Positions 24,653-39,400 of a DNA stretch of 64,000 nucleotides are shown here, one piece after another. Within the stretch, counting starts at the first letter, position 1; every line of letters begins with the position of its first letter. The stretch is from the NCBI RefSeq assembly GCF_018691265.1, contig NW_024881322.1, positions 4,898,001 through 4,962,000 of the forward strand. Direction: 5' to 3'. The notes under the pieces were generated by a model. The model had not been told where the DNA came from. It saw only the letters and a list, made by a program, of their open reading frames with translations, and made no database searches. The position numbers and the translations under genes are program-made. The stretch is from Tyto alba (lineage: Eukaryota > Chordata > Aves > Strigiformes > Tytonidae).

Positions 24653-27600
24653 GTACCAGGGCTGTAACTGGTGGGGGGTGGGAGGGAAATCTGCTTTTCC
24701 TGTTTTGGTACAGCGATGTTCATTATTTTCTTTCTTACTCCTAATGTTTTTACAGTGGTTAATAGCTTAAACACTACATGCTTAAAGAAACATCGTATTC
24801 ATTCTCCTTGCGTTAGTCTGATGTTGGCAGGGCCAATATTCACCAAACACTAACATTTGCTTCTTTGACTCTACAAACACTTGTAGGGGTGGGAAGTGCA
24901 GTTGAGCTCAGCAGGTTGCCCTGCATGGTGTTGAGAATAAGCTTTTTTTTTTCCTCTGAGGATCACATTCTTTTATCTAGCAGGGTACGTCTTTAGGATT
25001 GCTTGCTTAATACTGGCTCAATGCCTTTTATTAAATATTATCGGTAGATGACCAACTTTTTCTTTGAGGGTTTTTTGTTGTTCTTTTCTCAATATTCACC
25101 TATTACTGATCTGGACAGGTATTAAATTAAAGCTCGGGAGGGCTGATGGATCCATGCTAACAGTGCTATTGTCATGTTCTGCTCAGAGAGTTTTTGTCTG
25201 ATGCTTGTAGTGCTGCAGAGGCAAAAATCACAAGCAGAGGATGTAAGCAGGGCTAGCTGGCTAATAACTTTGAGTTGGTCAAGGTTTGTCCCGACAGCTG
25301 ACCTTCAGGGGATGCATAGATCAGTTATAACTTGAACATTAATTGGTGAGATTGACTGGTTCAGAGAGCAACTTGTAACTTGATGCCAAATGAAATCATT
25401 CTGTATGTGTAAGGATGTGAATATCTTCAGTGCAATATACTTCTGGCACTGTTGCTCCAAACTGCTGAAAGAAATCCATTTAATCAAAACAAGCATTGAT
25501 GTGGTTATTAGCATGTTAGTCCCAAGACACAAAGCTTTATCAATATAAAATGAACGGAATGTGATGCTACTATTCATTCTATTTACATTGCCTGATATTA
25601 TGCAGTGAATGTAATGAGGCTTGTTCAAGAACTGCTGTTCACTGTGATGTTCCAGAAAAGATATGCATCCTAGGAGACTTGTTCAATGATCAAACATTTT
25701 AAATGAAATACAACATTAAAATAAGTGTAATCTTTTCAGAGTGAGGTTGGCTTTTCATGCTCACTTCAGTGAGCTGCTTTTTACTCTGGAAACAAGACAA
25801 CTTAAAATCCTGTTTACTAGTTGCTTAGAAACTTTACAGAAACTGATCATCAGTAAGAGCGTTAGACCTCAAATATTTCAGTAAAAACTAAAGCTGTGAA
25901 TGCATGTTGTTCAGAAATGACAGATTCTGGAAATTACCACATAATCTTATCAAGTCCAAGAGATAAACTGGTTATAAGAAGGACATATGTATAGGTAAGA
26001 ACATCCAGACTTATACTAAGAAGGATAAACTTGTGTGCTTCAGGTATATAGTATGATTTAAGAAGACTATTTCCATACTAGCAGCATATTAAATAATTGT
26101 TTCCTTTCTTGGATCACCTTCTGGAATCATTCCTTACTGATTACTGAACATACCAGGCCAAGGAGTATGGACATCATGGAATATTGGTATGAGCCAGTAA
26201 TGGAATTATTTATGATCTTTGAGTTAAAAGCAGGAGAGAAAATATTAATCTTGAATGTTTTAGAGCACAAAAATCTGAAAGTTTCTTGACAAGCTTTACA
26301 GAAATGGTATGAAAATGTGTTTTATGGCTATATGGTACAGTTTCTTTGAGAGTAAGGGACATTTTAACAGCATAGTTCAGTTTAGGAGGTAATTCTGGTT
26401 TTTATCTCGACCTGTATAGCTATTTCTTATGGGAATATGTATTTTTAAAGGAGTAATTCTTATCTAAGTCTATACACTGAATTTTTCCATAAAAATTATT
26501 ATGATTAAGTTCTTAGAAGCTATGAGGTATTTAATATTAATTCAGCCTGAGTAAAGAAATGAATGAAACAATGTCTTAGGATGTGGAACTGTCATTGACA
26601 GATGAAGTAGAATTTGTTTATTATACGTTAAAAAATGACTGCCAAATAAAAATGATAATGAGGGAAGACACCAGAGAGGAGGTGAAAATATAATCTAAGT
26701 TTTGATATGGTTACTGCTTCTTTTGGGGGCCTGGAAAATTCAAAGGCCTGTGAATTTGAGCCTTGCAAGTGACTGCAAGCAATCCTGAAACAGCAGCTGA
26801 GTAGCCCTGGAAATTAGTTTTCCTCAGTGACTATGCGATGGGCTTGTGGTTTTAATGACATAGCTGACTAATTGCAGTCAACCCCATTTCTGAGTACAGA
26901 AATCAGAAAACTTTGCTCCTGCTGATAAAGCTATAGTTAAGCTATAAGCATGCCAGTTATTTTCTTGTCAAACATAAAAGCCATATTATTTCAAGGTGTT
27001 TGAGGCCTCTCTGCTTAGATAAAATACAGCAGAAAGCATGTACGTGGCTTGTTTAATGTGTACGCACTGGGAGGGTTATCTCCTTTCCTTGAAGTAATTT
27101 TTCAATTTATTTGGCAAAGCAAGAAATAAATTTTGCCCTTGTTGCTAGTTTGAATGTATCTGAATTAGCATTTGAGGAAATGATTTTTCAAGAGTATTGT
27201 AAGGTTACCTCTTTCCAAAACCTGGCCATAAAGCTTAGATTTCCTGTTGAACATGCCAGTTGGACCCAGATAAATCTTTATCCTGAAAGAAACCACAGGA
27301 TGCTTTTTTCCTTTACAATTGGCTTCCAAAGAACATCTGACCAACTTTAATGAAAAATGGAGGAACCATTGTTTTGTGCTGAGAAACCACCAACTTTCCT
27401 TCTGAATGCCAGCAGTAAAAAGTAATTTCTTACAGCCTCTCCAGCCAGTACTACTTTAGAATCATTTCTGAGCTACGCACCAGCCACAAGATGAATGCTA
27501 AAATAACTTTTCTAGCTAACAGTTCATGCATCAGAGTGATACCATCAATGAGCTTCTATACGTGAGTATTAACAGACGGGGTCTGATCCTTTAGGGAAAC

Positions 27601-30600
27601 CACCAAATGAGCTCTGGAATCCCAAAATTGAGGCAGCACAGAATGATTTGTATGTTGTGTTTGGCACTGAGAGTATGTGTGGCTTTAGCAATTAACACAG
27701 CTGCTTTGGCAAAACCCTTTTTAGCCTCTTCTCTGAAGGAAGTGAGCTGTATCTGTCACTCTTCCCCCAGTAACTGGAACTCATGGATAGAAGAGTCTCA
27801 AAGATGTGAAAAATCCACACACTTAATGAAAACAAGGCTGATAAGAGGGGAGGCATCCTATTAAAACTGCCTTTAAGAGCAGCATTTCATTAGAGATCAT
27901 GCAGGGGAGAACAATCATGAGTACTTCGTACATTGGAAAAGCTCCAGTTAGCGTTGGCACCTCTCGGGTACTAGAGGAACCCCCCAAACCCTACCCTGGA
28001 GAACATATCTGAGAAAATACTTGACTTGGATATCTGGTAGTGGTTGATTCCCTGCTGTAGTTTAGTCAGCTAACAGGTCAGTCAACCAGAGGACATCAGA
28101 CTGCTGGAGACCAGGCAAGATATTCCCCCAACAGCCACGGGAGAGCTATTCCCTGCCATGAAAATGTATTTGTCTTTCCTGAGCTGACAGTTCAATCACT
28201 GTTTTCTAAATTAACTTGACTGGAGTTGGATAATAGCACCTATTCTGAGTTGCATCAAGCTGTCTTTCCTTCAAATCACTGTCCGACCTGTGACTGGGCA
28301 GGATTTGTAAGTTGCTCTAAGGTCTGAGTAGGAACAGAGTACAGTTCCTCTTGTGAGGATGTTCTTGTAATAGAGTTTATCAGACATTTGCTCATGTAGT
28401 GCCTTGTTCTTTTGCCTTACCTTTTCATTTTCCTCAAAAATGGCAACTCTGCCCAGTTTAAGAGTTGAAGTCTTATCTCAAAGTAACTGTTTGAGGAAGA
28501 CAGTGCTTACAAAGAATCAGTCATTAATCAAGGAGAAAAAAAATCTTGCACACTGCATGCAAATGGAAAGTAAGGTACACCCTTCAAACAGTATTTAACT
28601 TTTGGAGTAGTTTATCTGTTGTCAACCCATACTCTGAAATTTTGATTAGAGGCACTTATAAAAGATTTTAGATAGATGAAATGGAGGTAATAGTCTTTGT
28701 TTACAGTTTACAGACAGAAGTTCTCTGTTACACATAGAGTCAGACAGAAATAATTCTTCACAGCTTGATTCTACTAATGTAGATTTTTAAAATGGCACTG
28801 TTGAACTTTGTAAATGTAGTTGTTATATGCCAACCAAGATTAGTATGACTATGATGTATGTTTGACATGCAGTTCCTGAAATTACAGGACCACAGGCATT
28901 TTAAAGGACACATTTCATGTCCTCAAGTGACAGCCCAAGACTTTTGCAAGAATCAACTCTTCCAAGTGGGAAAAATTTCAGACACCTAGTCAGCCTGAAG
29001 ATGAGATACTGAGGATGCAGTTTTCTAGGGATGTGCAGATTCTTCTTTTTTCCCCTAAGTAGATCTTCTTGAATTGTGATCATTGGTGTTGAAGCTTGGA
29101 TATTTTGCCCCTTCAAATAAACATCTTTGTTGAATTACTATCTTATGGTTGAAATATAAGCTGGGTCTCCACTGCTTTGCGTCAGACATGACTGGTCAAT
29201 TTTTCAAGCATATGTTATGTCTATCTGTATACACACATTTTAAGATGAGCAGGTTTTGGTATTGTCATAAGAAAACAGCAACTAATACAAAGCACTTGAA
29301 GGAAGCACTATGTTAAACAAAGATCATAATCTTAAGACATTAAGCTTCTGCCTTTTTGACGAAAACAAAGAGGAGCTGTGCTCCCTTAGCATCTCGATCT
29401 ATCTAGCTGCTTATGGACTGTCGCAGCTCTTGACTAATGGTTTATACTATTCAAACTCTTATTTTAAGTTGAAAATTTGTTAATCTAAATGGCCAATGCT
29501 TACTTATTTTTTGGAGTCTAAATTTATGAGATGGTCTGCTGAAGAATTCTTACATCATTGACATTTAAAATAGGATTGTACTACATTTCCTGAAATACTA
29601 TTTTTTCATTTAGGTGCTTTTAGTAACACTGATACCATCTCAATCAGATATGGTCAGGTTCTTCACTGAGGCCAGTACCATGACTGAATGGCTGCTGATG
29701 GCAAATTGCTGGGTGGGGGGAGTGGAGCGGACTGGCTGCTGCTTCCGAGATCTAGTAAAATGAAAAATCTTAATGGAATAGGCTGTGCAGTAGAAAGCTT
29801 AAAGATTAAAGAAAGACTAAGCTTGACTTTTACAGCATTATTTGAATAACTGGTAGAGCAGTGTATGTAAACACATGTCAGGGATTGTAGGCCAAGAGAA
29901 AAGATTTCAAAACTAAGATATATTCTGTTAATGAAGCTTTATTTGTGTACAAATAAAATAAATTGTTTTTAATTAAAAAACAAATCCCTCTGTCTCATCT
30001 CACTGTTTCCTCCCTTTTAAAACTGTAAGTCTGCCAGATACAGATGGATTAGGACCCTCATGTTAGCATTTCTAATACCACAGAAAGACAAGAAACCCAC
30101 CAAAACTTAGGTAGCACTTAAAGTTCTGAGACAGTCAAACAAAACAAATGCTCGTGATTCTTGTTTTCTTAATTGAATTTCTTCAGCTGTGCCCTGTCAA
30201 ACTAGCTTATCACACCATCAGATGTACCGAACATGTGCTACAATTATGAGGTACTGGGCTCATGTGAACTCAGTAACACATGTATATATTCACGCTTCTC
30301 CCTAGGAAATTAGACAATAATATAGCAGCCCTATTTTTTTACCATATTTTAAAATTAATTAGAGTATAAAATGCTCAAGAGGCATTAAAAAAGGCTAGCT
30401 GAAAATGCTTCTGAATGCGGGAAACTCCAGGACTGTCAATACCAACAATTACAAAAATGACTTAGCCTTTCAAATTCTGATTTCTTTTCAGAGAAATTTC
30501 ATTTGTCCTTTCAAATTTTGAGGTTCATGCTTTCAAGATTTTCTATGCAACTAAAAGAATTAGAAACTTTTTTCAGCATAGGGAATCATCTTTGTAATTG

Positions 30601-31304
30601 CACAGTTCCAGGAACCAGCATGTAATACCAAAGAATATGATATTAAAACCCAGGAACTGCAAATGCTATTAACACAGCAGTACTATAGGAATCAGCCTTT
30701 TGGTTGTAGCCTTTCTCTGGTGTTCATTCCACGCCACGCCTCCTTCTTTATGGTATTTGCTTTGCATCCACAGGAAGTTTGTTATAGGCTACTACAATCT
30801 GAACTCAGTCCTTAGGACAAAGGCAGGAGCCTGAATTAGTGATAGCAATCTTAATAAGAGTGGTTGCCTTTCATAGTAATGTGTAGTATTTTCAATGAGG
30901 GCTAATATAAAAAAAAAAAATATTTACAACCATCCTATACATAGGACTCAGAAGTGCTGGCATTGCTGTTACAAGCTTTCAAACCTGAGCAAATTTCATA
31001 TAGTTGCTCCTTCAATTGCAGCGCTCCAAGAAGCACTGTGTTTGAGCAGGGCTAATTTTATGTGGAAGGATGGGATGTCATGCCACAGCTGTTTTAAAAG
31101 GCTGAATGGCATTACTGTCACAAATGACTAAGCTAGGTCAAAATCATGCAAATGTAACAAAGAAAAAATTCTGCTTAAAGACAAGTGCTTGTGAAGCTTG
31201 TATATCTGCAGTAAACCTAGAACCCATCAGAAAATATTTGCTAAAAAGTTCCTGTTAGGATCAGAAACCATTGTGTGCAGGGCTGCAGTAATGTACAAAG
31301 TCAC

Positions 31305-31350
31305 TTCTTTTCTTCAAAAGTTCTTTTCTTCAAAGTTCTTTTCTTCAAAA
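31305..31350. repeat. Tandem repeat, about three copies of a 15-16 bp unit
   Basis: TTCTTTTCTTCAAAAG at 31305-31320 is followed by two 15-base copies (31321-31335 and 31336-31350) with one A lost in the second. It is a short local duplication. Confidence 0.9.
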
Positions 31351-32154
31351 CAGATGTACTTCTTTAAGTGGCCTAGGACTTGGTAAAAAATGGTGGTTTT
31401 CCTTTTGTTGCAAACTGCACAGAAAATGCTGTTTTAAATGGGACCTTACTTTTTTTTTTCACCGATTTTCAGTTTTTCTGTTTACAGTTCTGCATTCTTT
31501 ATACCTCAACCCCAGAAGCAGTACCTTGATTAGACTCTGTAGGATGCAATAGCTTAATTGCTGCAAAGCTTAATTTCTTCAAATCTAGCTCTCTCTCCAG
31601 ATATTCCAGTGAGACTGGGGCTTAGGATATAACAGACTTTATCAACAGGAAAAACTGAAACACTAAGGTTAGCTTATTTAAAATCCTTTGTAATCTGTCC
31701 CAGGAAGTGAAAAAATAAACAGCATCAGACTGTATACACGTTGAAGATGTGAAGCTGTAAACAACTAAAGATCAACTTTTCAAAAAGGGTAAACGATTTG
31801 AAGTGAAAATTCTGGGAGATATGAAAGACAAATTCTTAAAAGCGTCTGGTTTACTGGAATCTATATCTACTGAAGAAAATTCTCTAGGAGACATGTTTTG
31901 CAATTTCAAGAGTAGCAAAATCAAGGTTTTCGTTCCCAATGCATACACACATAAGGAACTTCTAATTAATCCATGTTGCTCTTACAATGTCGGATGTTTC
32001 AAATTATAGTTTTATTTTTTTCCTCTGGGTGGATGATTTTCCACAGGTCAAAGAATGATGAATCAAAAATGTTTACAGCTTGATATCTTTTTAGTTCAGC
32101 ATATTAAGTAAGCCACAGATATACAGCTGGATAGATACATGATGAGATATGACC

Positions 32155-32350
32155 TAAAGTTATATATATAAATATATAGATTTGTGATTAAGTAAATCAT
32201 AGATATGATAGGAATTATAGAAACGTAAGACATATTTGATCTGATATGATAAATATGGTCTCATAACAGTATCTTAATACACCTTATATTATGATAATAT
32301 TATAATCTTCTGACCTTAAATATATAATATGAAATATGTAATATATATGA
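32155..32350. repeat. AT-rich low-complexity block (ATAT and GATATGAT-like motifs)
   Basis: Repeated TATATA, AATATATA, GATATGAT and ATAATAT words form about 200 bp of very AT-rich sequence. It is probably a decayed microsatellite. Confidence 0.75.
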
Positions 32351-35300
32351 CAGAAATCATACCTCTGACTAGACATAAACAAATTCTGGGTGGATTTAAA
32401 ACAGTACATAGAATTTTCAGGGTTATAATTTACTTTAACCTGAACTTCATATAGGAAACAAGCTTTTCACTGATCTATCACTATCAGTTTCTGTAGTCTA
32501 TGAACAGGGCTGTATCCTTAGAACTCTTCAATAGATCTGTATTACACTGGAGGCCCTTAAAGATGGAATGGGAACTACCTAATATTTTTACTGAATGAGA
32601 AATTTCTTTTTTTCCTTCTCACTAGGCAGTTGGCATGCTGAATCTGTACAGAATGTCGCTGCTAGCCAGATGGTAGGGAGGAGGGCACACAGTACAAGTT
32701 TCAACTCTTTTTAAGTTAAATCCCCCTCTGGTGCTTCTTGTCTGGTTGCAGATGCACGGAATGCAGCTGACATTAGACACTGATTTACTGGAAGGGAGAG
32801 AGAGGGGCACCTCAGGGCCCTTTTAACCCTCCCATTGTGATGGGCTGAGGGAATATACCCCCCCCTCCAATTCAAATGATATGGCTGTAGGGTTTGTCCC
32901 TCCCATATCCACTCCTGCCAATTTCAGGTGGGGCTGTATCCAACCTGTGGTGATGCATGGACTTGAGTATGGGATCTATTATTTAATGTAACTGTTAGGC
33001 TAAAGATGATGATGCTGGAAAATATTCTAGCACTGAGGCATTTCCAATATTCTATGTCCAAGGCAGACAGGAGCTTTTTTGTGCTGCCATGAAATGGATG
33101 TTTGTTTGTTTGATATTCATCAGCAGTGGTATGGAAACACTTCCGAGCGCTTGCTCCCACCTCCATGTTGTCCTTGCACAGGCTGATGTAGCTGGGTAGG
33201 GAACCAGGGCAGAATAACCTTATTAAATTTAGGTATTTTTACTGTGTACTCTACTAAGTTTCTAAGTGATACATAACTTGCAGGTACAGTTTTTACTCCT
33301 CCTCTTGCAGCCTTATTGTTGGGGTCGATTAAGAATGCATCTGAATACAGATTTAATCTTTCAATTCACCACTTGGAGTTACCTTAAAGGTAGGGGTCTC
33401 TTACACTAGAGCAATTAGCTGCAATATAAACACACTACATTAACTGCTTTAACCAGTAACCTCTACAAGCCTTAAAAATGTGATCTCAGACAATGCTTTT
33501 TAAGAAATAAGGTAGGAAAAGATCCTTCGAATACTTGATTCCCATTTACATATACATAGTTGTAATTCTGAAAATAAAAAGGAAAGTGAAGCTCTCCTGT
33601 AAAACAAAAGTTTGTAACGAATTTCTCCCAACCTGAAAATCTACCGCATGCTTTCACTTGATAAAATTTTTGGCTCTGAGTCTGAATAAAATTACACAGC
33701 CCAACACATTACACTTAAGTGTTTTATCAAACAAATTATCTTATTCTCGCCAGGAGCTGAAATCTTACAACTACATAAACATCTGTTTACTAACTGCCAG
33801 CTCCTTGCTGAGTATTGCCTTCACCCCGTTTTACCCCCACCAATAGTCTTGAAAAAGAATTTCCAAGTGCTGTGAGACTTGGCAAGATTACTTCTCTGTA
33901 ATATATGCAGCATTCCTGAAATTCTTGGCACATTAGCCTTGAACTAATTCAAACTAATACTGCTGTTTGTTTGGTTGTTTTTTTTTTTTTACTGTTTATA
34001 GTTTCTTTGTTGAGATGTCTTTACTCTCCACCACAGACATCTTAGTATAGTGTAACTGAAATATTTTAAAAGTAAAGGGGGGTGTTCTTTCCCATTTAAC
34101 GAATTACAGTAATCCTTTGGCAAGACGTGAAGCTTTGCTAGGGATCAGTTTCCCACCCTCTGCTATGCTCAGGCCATAACGCGACGGTAGCTGCAGCGGA
34201 CGATGCAGGGGAGCGGTGCCTCTGTGCCGTAGCAGACATCCTAACAAGGCACGTGGCCTGTCTCAGCAAAGACTTCCAATTGCAAGTTGCTTTCCAGCAT
34301 ATTCCAATTACAGAGCACAATCTCCTTGGACGTGTCTCTTGGCTGTCTTTTACAGGCAACAGGAAACTAGCTCTTTACTTCACAAAACGAGTAGGACTGT
34401 CTCTGGAAATGTGAAGCCTCAGGAGATAGGACAGAGGCTCTTCTGAGAGCTTCCACTTTAGTAGTGAAGCTTTTACTGGAGTAGTCAGCCTTGAAAACAA
34501 TCGCTGGGGGTAAACCAGGAACAGCTGAAGAGCTCTGTAAGCCCTAAATGAAGGGAGGGTAAACCTCTATGGAAAACAGGCAATTAATATTTTTATCTAT
34601 TTCAAAATAGTGCAGCTGGAGGAGGAGAATGGCAGGTAAGTATGGAATATGTAGGAGAGATGGAAGGTATCAAGAAGGGAAGTATAGAAGATGAAATACA
34701 GGTTTGGGACAGCCGTCAAGTGCTATGGTCAGAAAAGAAATTAATTTAGTCTTTCCCTGAAGGAGAGATGAAAGCAGATTTTATTGAGTGCTCTGAGAGC
34801 GTATATTCACAACAGTTCAAACTGATTTAAGGTTGGAACTGCCATAATCCTGCCACTGCCCCACGCTGCCTTCCTGCACCAGCCCTGGGTGTTCAGCAGG
34901 AATGTCTTTTTCGAGGTAGGCTTTCTTCTTGGCGGGATCAGTCCCCCTGAGCTGGGTTACCAAGAGACGACAGCGTCAGGGCCAGCACACAGGGAGCACA
35001 GAACTGAGCGTCAGTGAAAGGAGAATCAGAAACGCTTGATTTCATGTCAGCTGGAACTGCTGTGGTGCTGCACCCCCTCTCTGAATGTACGACGTTAGTA
35101 GGGGTGGGATGAGAGGGTTAACTTTAACGATGCTTTAAAAATCAGTGAAATCTAATTTAAGACTGTCATAAACCAAAGTTCCTTAATTAGCATAATTGCA
35201 CAGTGTCAAGACAGGGCTCAGCTAAGGTAATTTGAAAATGTAGCTATGTTTCTTACATTTTAACACGCTCAGATATATAAAATGAAATGAGTGCTTGTTT

Positions 35301-36368
35301 CCTCTAGCAAAACTGTATCGTTTTTCTTATTTTAAACTTAGTGAACTGATTTATATATCCCTATATATAACTACACATACACATATATAAAAACATTCAA
35401 ACTTTAGGTGGACTTACCATGGATTTTCCTCTGGAGAATTCTATTCAGAGATGAGGTGACTGCTGCTGTCAGTTGAACAGCATGGATGGAAAGGGTGTGG
35501 GGAGGAAATATGCAATCCAGGCTTTACAAATGACACACGCCATTTAATGTGTGTAAATGAGAAGCTCCAGTGTCATCCTTCCCCTGTTCTGACTCCAGTC
35601 ATAAAAGTACTCTGGAGAGGACTATAAAAGCACTGGTGAGTGTTTGACATCAAGATGAAAGACAGCAAATAATGAGATTAAATCAATGAAAAGTCCATCT
35701 TACCAGAAAGTAATTTTTTTCTTCCAGAAGAGCTAATTTGTGCTCAGTGTATTGAGGGTGGTTTGAACTATACCTAAAGCAAAGTAAGCAAATAGTTGAG
35801 AAGCCTGTTTTGACAGAAGGATCACATATTAACCTCTTCTGCCCCAAACTGAAGTCCTGTAGAAAGCTTTGTCCATGTCAAAATACTATCAATATTATGA
35901 TTCAGAAAAATGTTTCTCGTATTATAATGTATAAATACACTTTTCATGAGATGAACAAAATGTGTAGATTTCATTAGCATTACTGAAGACTGACAGATTT
36001 AAAACAAATGCATCTTTAGAAGGTTCCTTTAAAAGGATCTGGAAGTTCGCTTCAGAGAAACAAGTATTTCAAGTGCTGTTAAGGTCTGAAAAGCGACTTC
36101 AACAGAATTCTGTATAATAGATCCCCAATCCGCGACCCATGTAGTTATAGGTACCTCTGTTATGTTTAAATTACATTTTGCTACTTTTTGTAGTGCTGTA
36201 GCACTAGGGAGTAGTTGAGATGAAGTTGAATTGATTGTAATCCTAAACCAAACTTGACTAAAGAAACCGAACAAAGACTAAACCAAGTTTGAAGTCAATC
36301 TTGCATATAAACATGCTGCAGATTAAGGCCTATATTTTTAATGCCATTAGACTGAATTCTCCTTTCTT

Positions 36369-36411
36369 TCCTTCCAACTGATCAATGGATGGAATTGATC
36401 AGTTGGAAGGA
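36369..36411. repeat. Perfect inverted repeat (18-bp arms, 7-base loop)
   Basis: TCCTTCCAACTGATCAAT at 36369-36386 is the exact reverse complement of 36394-36411, with the loop GGATGGA between. Pairing stops at both outer edges. It may be a small hairpin formed by template switching or a transcribed stem. It is shorter than a usual pre-miRNA (about 60 nt), so no RNA gene is called. Confidence 0.95.
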
Positions 36412-39400
36412 CTATCTGGAATGTCACATATTTATTACCTTTTAATTTTTCCAAGCTTTCCAGAGGCTCTCAATTCTTTTGAAGAAGTAGAAAGGCAACT
36501 AAAAGCAACCTTCTGGGTTGCCTTAAGATTCATACAGAAGCTAGCTATGCTTTTTTTACAGCTGATTATTAAAAAACCGAAGCAAACAAAACCCAAACAA
36601 CCAAACCGTTTTATCAAATCACTAGTTTTCGGCCCTGAAGGCCCGAGGGAGCACAGAAAGTACTGAAAGCTGCAGTACCTATTTATGCTCCCCATACCTG
36701 TTCCACCCTCTTGGCTGTGCCAGAACAACCCTTTCTGATTTAGAGAAGTCTGTATTTACTGATCTGCTGGGTTATTCCAGACATGAATCAGTTCCCACAT
36801 GAATTTAGGCGTTGGTTGGTCTGAGGTTGTGTTTCTGAGATAACCTAGTGGCTCCCTGCTGCTGACAGCCACTGGCAGAAGGCAAGGTCTGATCTGGGCA
36901 TCTGCAGGAGGTAAATGATGAGATTTCTGTGGGGAAGAGGACGGGGAGAGGATGGGGTGGTCGTGGTGGGGTGACTGGATGACACAGGCTCCTTTTTGAA
37001 TGCTGGGGGCTGCTGAAGTTGGCACTGAGCACTCATAAAACTTGGCTCTCCTAAATGCAAACCTATTATCAGCAGGTTCACTTGTTTTTAGGAAGTATTT
37101 TCAGGTCTGTGAACTAGAAAGAGAGAAATGGTGATGTTCAGTCTCTTTTCCCCAAAACCTATCAGTATTACATATCCTTTCGAGTACTGTTTTTTAAAAG
37201 AGATTTTAACTGTGAAGTTTAGGGATTGTTTGGCCTTGCATATTTGAATTTGTATATGTTCTTCTAATTTGTATATGTATTTTCACTGGGAATTATTCTG
37301 TTGTGGCTAGACATGTCTGCTCACTGGATGTTCAGAGGAGCATTTTATTGCAAGTTTTTTTTTTTACAAGATTAAAAAATGTCAAACAGTACTGTGATTT
37401 GTGAGTACAACTGGCTACAACTGGTTACTGTAAGCAAAGCCTTTTTTAATTTTAGACTTTATCTCTACAATCATATTCTAATAATATTGCTTTGGTTTGC
37501 CAAATAATGCCCTTGCCACACACTTTTGTGAGGCTTCCTGAAGATATTAAGGCTGTCCTAGTATTCTTGTGTATCAAGAGCACATTTAGGTCAGGTTTTT
37601 TTAAGAAACAATATTTAGCAGCAGATGGGAGATAAAATACTTTGAGCATTGTTTATTAAACACTCACTGTAGGCGTAGAATATGGCAGAAACAGTAATAT
37701 AATTTTCAAGGATGGATACAGTCCTGGTATAATGCCGAAGAGGCGCTTCCCAGCTGCCTGGCACCATCACAGGCATGTATACCTGGCAGATGTACACTGG
37801 CGTGAAAGAGATTAAGCCCCAGAGATGAAGCTTTTTTAGTTCTTACTCTACAGAAGGGCTTGCTTTTGACTTTCTTCTCCTAAGACACATGAACACAGGA
37901 TGTTTCTTAGTAGGCAGATTTTGTCACAAGTATTTAGATCTTAGTAGCTCCAGTTGTGAACGAGCTCTATAATGTTCAAGAACTCCCTCCCAATTTTGTC
38001 CCCAAAACTTTTCACAGCATAGCGTAAAGAAGTCCAAATATGTTGTGGATGTAAACAGTATTACAACCTACAGGCTTTGGTTTTTTTCTTCATGGAAAAT
38101 TTACGTAAGTTTTTCGTATTTAATGGTAACATCTGATATTGAAAGCAAGAGCTACCTGTTTTAACAAAGTAACTAAATGGTTTTCCTAATGAGTTATTGT
38201 GCACCAGTTTTGTGTTGAAATTGAGGCATCATAGCTAGTGTCACAAGTAGCTCAACATGGTTCTTTGCTTCTGTTACAAACAAGTTAACAGAAGCCATAG
38301 CTTGGAAAAAAGTTGTTGCTACAATGACAGTGCTACCTACTTGTAGTGGGGGGTATTTTGTGAAGTAACCATGGAGATATTCAAGTAACATGGCAACTAT
38401 ATGGGACAGGTCAGAAATTATGTATTAGGTGTTCTCAAATAATTTGCTTGCTTGTTAACATCTTATTTTCCTGAAAGCACATGCCTAGGGCACCTACTTT
38501 ACATCAACACCTGTAAGTCTTCTTTACCTCTCAAAATATATTGACAAATTTAGATTATTTTAGCAGTCAAATTTATCTTCAAGAGCTTCGAAAGAAGCAA
38601 GTATGCTCTTTAACTTTACCTTGTTCAGCTGAGGGATACAAGAGGCATGCTATTATGGGCTGAGAGATTTAACTGTTTAAAATTTAGTTCCTTTAAATGC
38701 TGCATATGAACTGACAAAGACTGATTTTGGTTTCTTCTGCTGCTTAGGAAAAACAAAGCCAAGGTGACAGGTTGTTAATCATCAGATGTCAATGCAATTG
38801 TGTTTCTGGGACCAAGCCGTCATGCTCCTTTAGAAATGGGGAATAAAGCCTACAATTAGCATGTCTCCCTTAGATTTTCGACCTTGAAAGTCAAAAGGCA
38901 TTTTGTTCTTACTAGTGCTGTGCACCATACCTTAAATGTAAAATTTATTATCTCACTGGAAATTACTTTTATTTAAAAACTTGCTCAGCCGTAGAACTGT
39001 AGTTTCAAATAATATTCGTTTGGTCTCTAGGTAAATGTAATTGAGTTGGCAAAGCATTTTTTTTTTTTTCCACTGGATGTAACTGCTGATGAGGGGTTGG
39101 TGGCTACATGATTGGTAGCTAAAATCAGGTTTTAGAAGTAGTCACCTTAGGCGTTGAAGACTTTGTATTGAGTCTTTTTTTTTTCTCTAACACTTGAGAG
39201 AACGGGGTAATTTGTCTGGTGATTCAAAGCTAACCGGACTACAGATGTAGCCTGGGCGTAGCGCAACCGTGGAAGCAGCGGCGGCTCCACGCGAGGGACG
39301 CTCACCTTCACACAAGCAGAGCCGACCCCCGAGGCGGGTGGGCGCTGGGGGATCGTTTCCCCACGACCCGCCCCGGGCCCGGGCGCTGAGGGCCGGGTTT

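Larger units (their letters stand above)
14346..39244. other. Intergenic, about 25 kb without a recognised gene
   Basis: Mostly AT-rich sequence with homopolymers, short AT microsatellites (for example near 20440-20480), the tandem repeat at 31305, the AT block at 32155 and the 18-bp hairpin at 36369. The longest ORFs (159 codons at 18758-19237 minus; 129 codons at 21785-22174 plus) are of a length expected by chance here. Possible polyadenylation words on both strands near 29945-29970 are unsupported by any exon. In mammals, PIK3R4 lies upstream of ATP2C1 in the opposite direction; none of its exons is visible here. Confidence 0.6.

Noticed and set aside
29940..29975. AATAAA words on both strands suggesting transcript ends
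   Set aside because: Such words are frequent in AT-rich DNA, and no exon or GU-rich downstream element supports a real 3' end.
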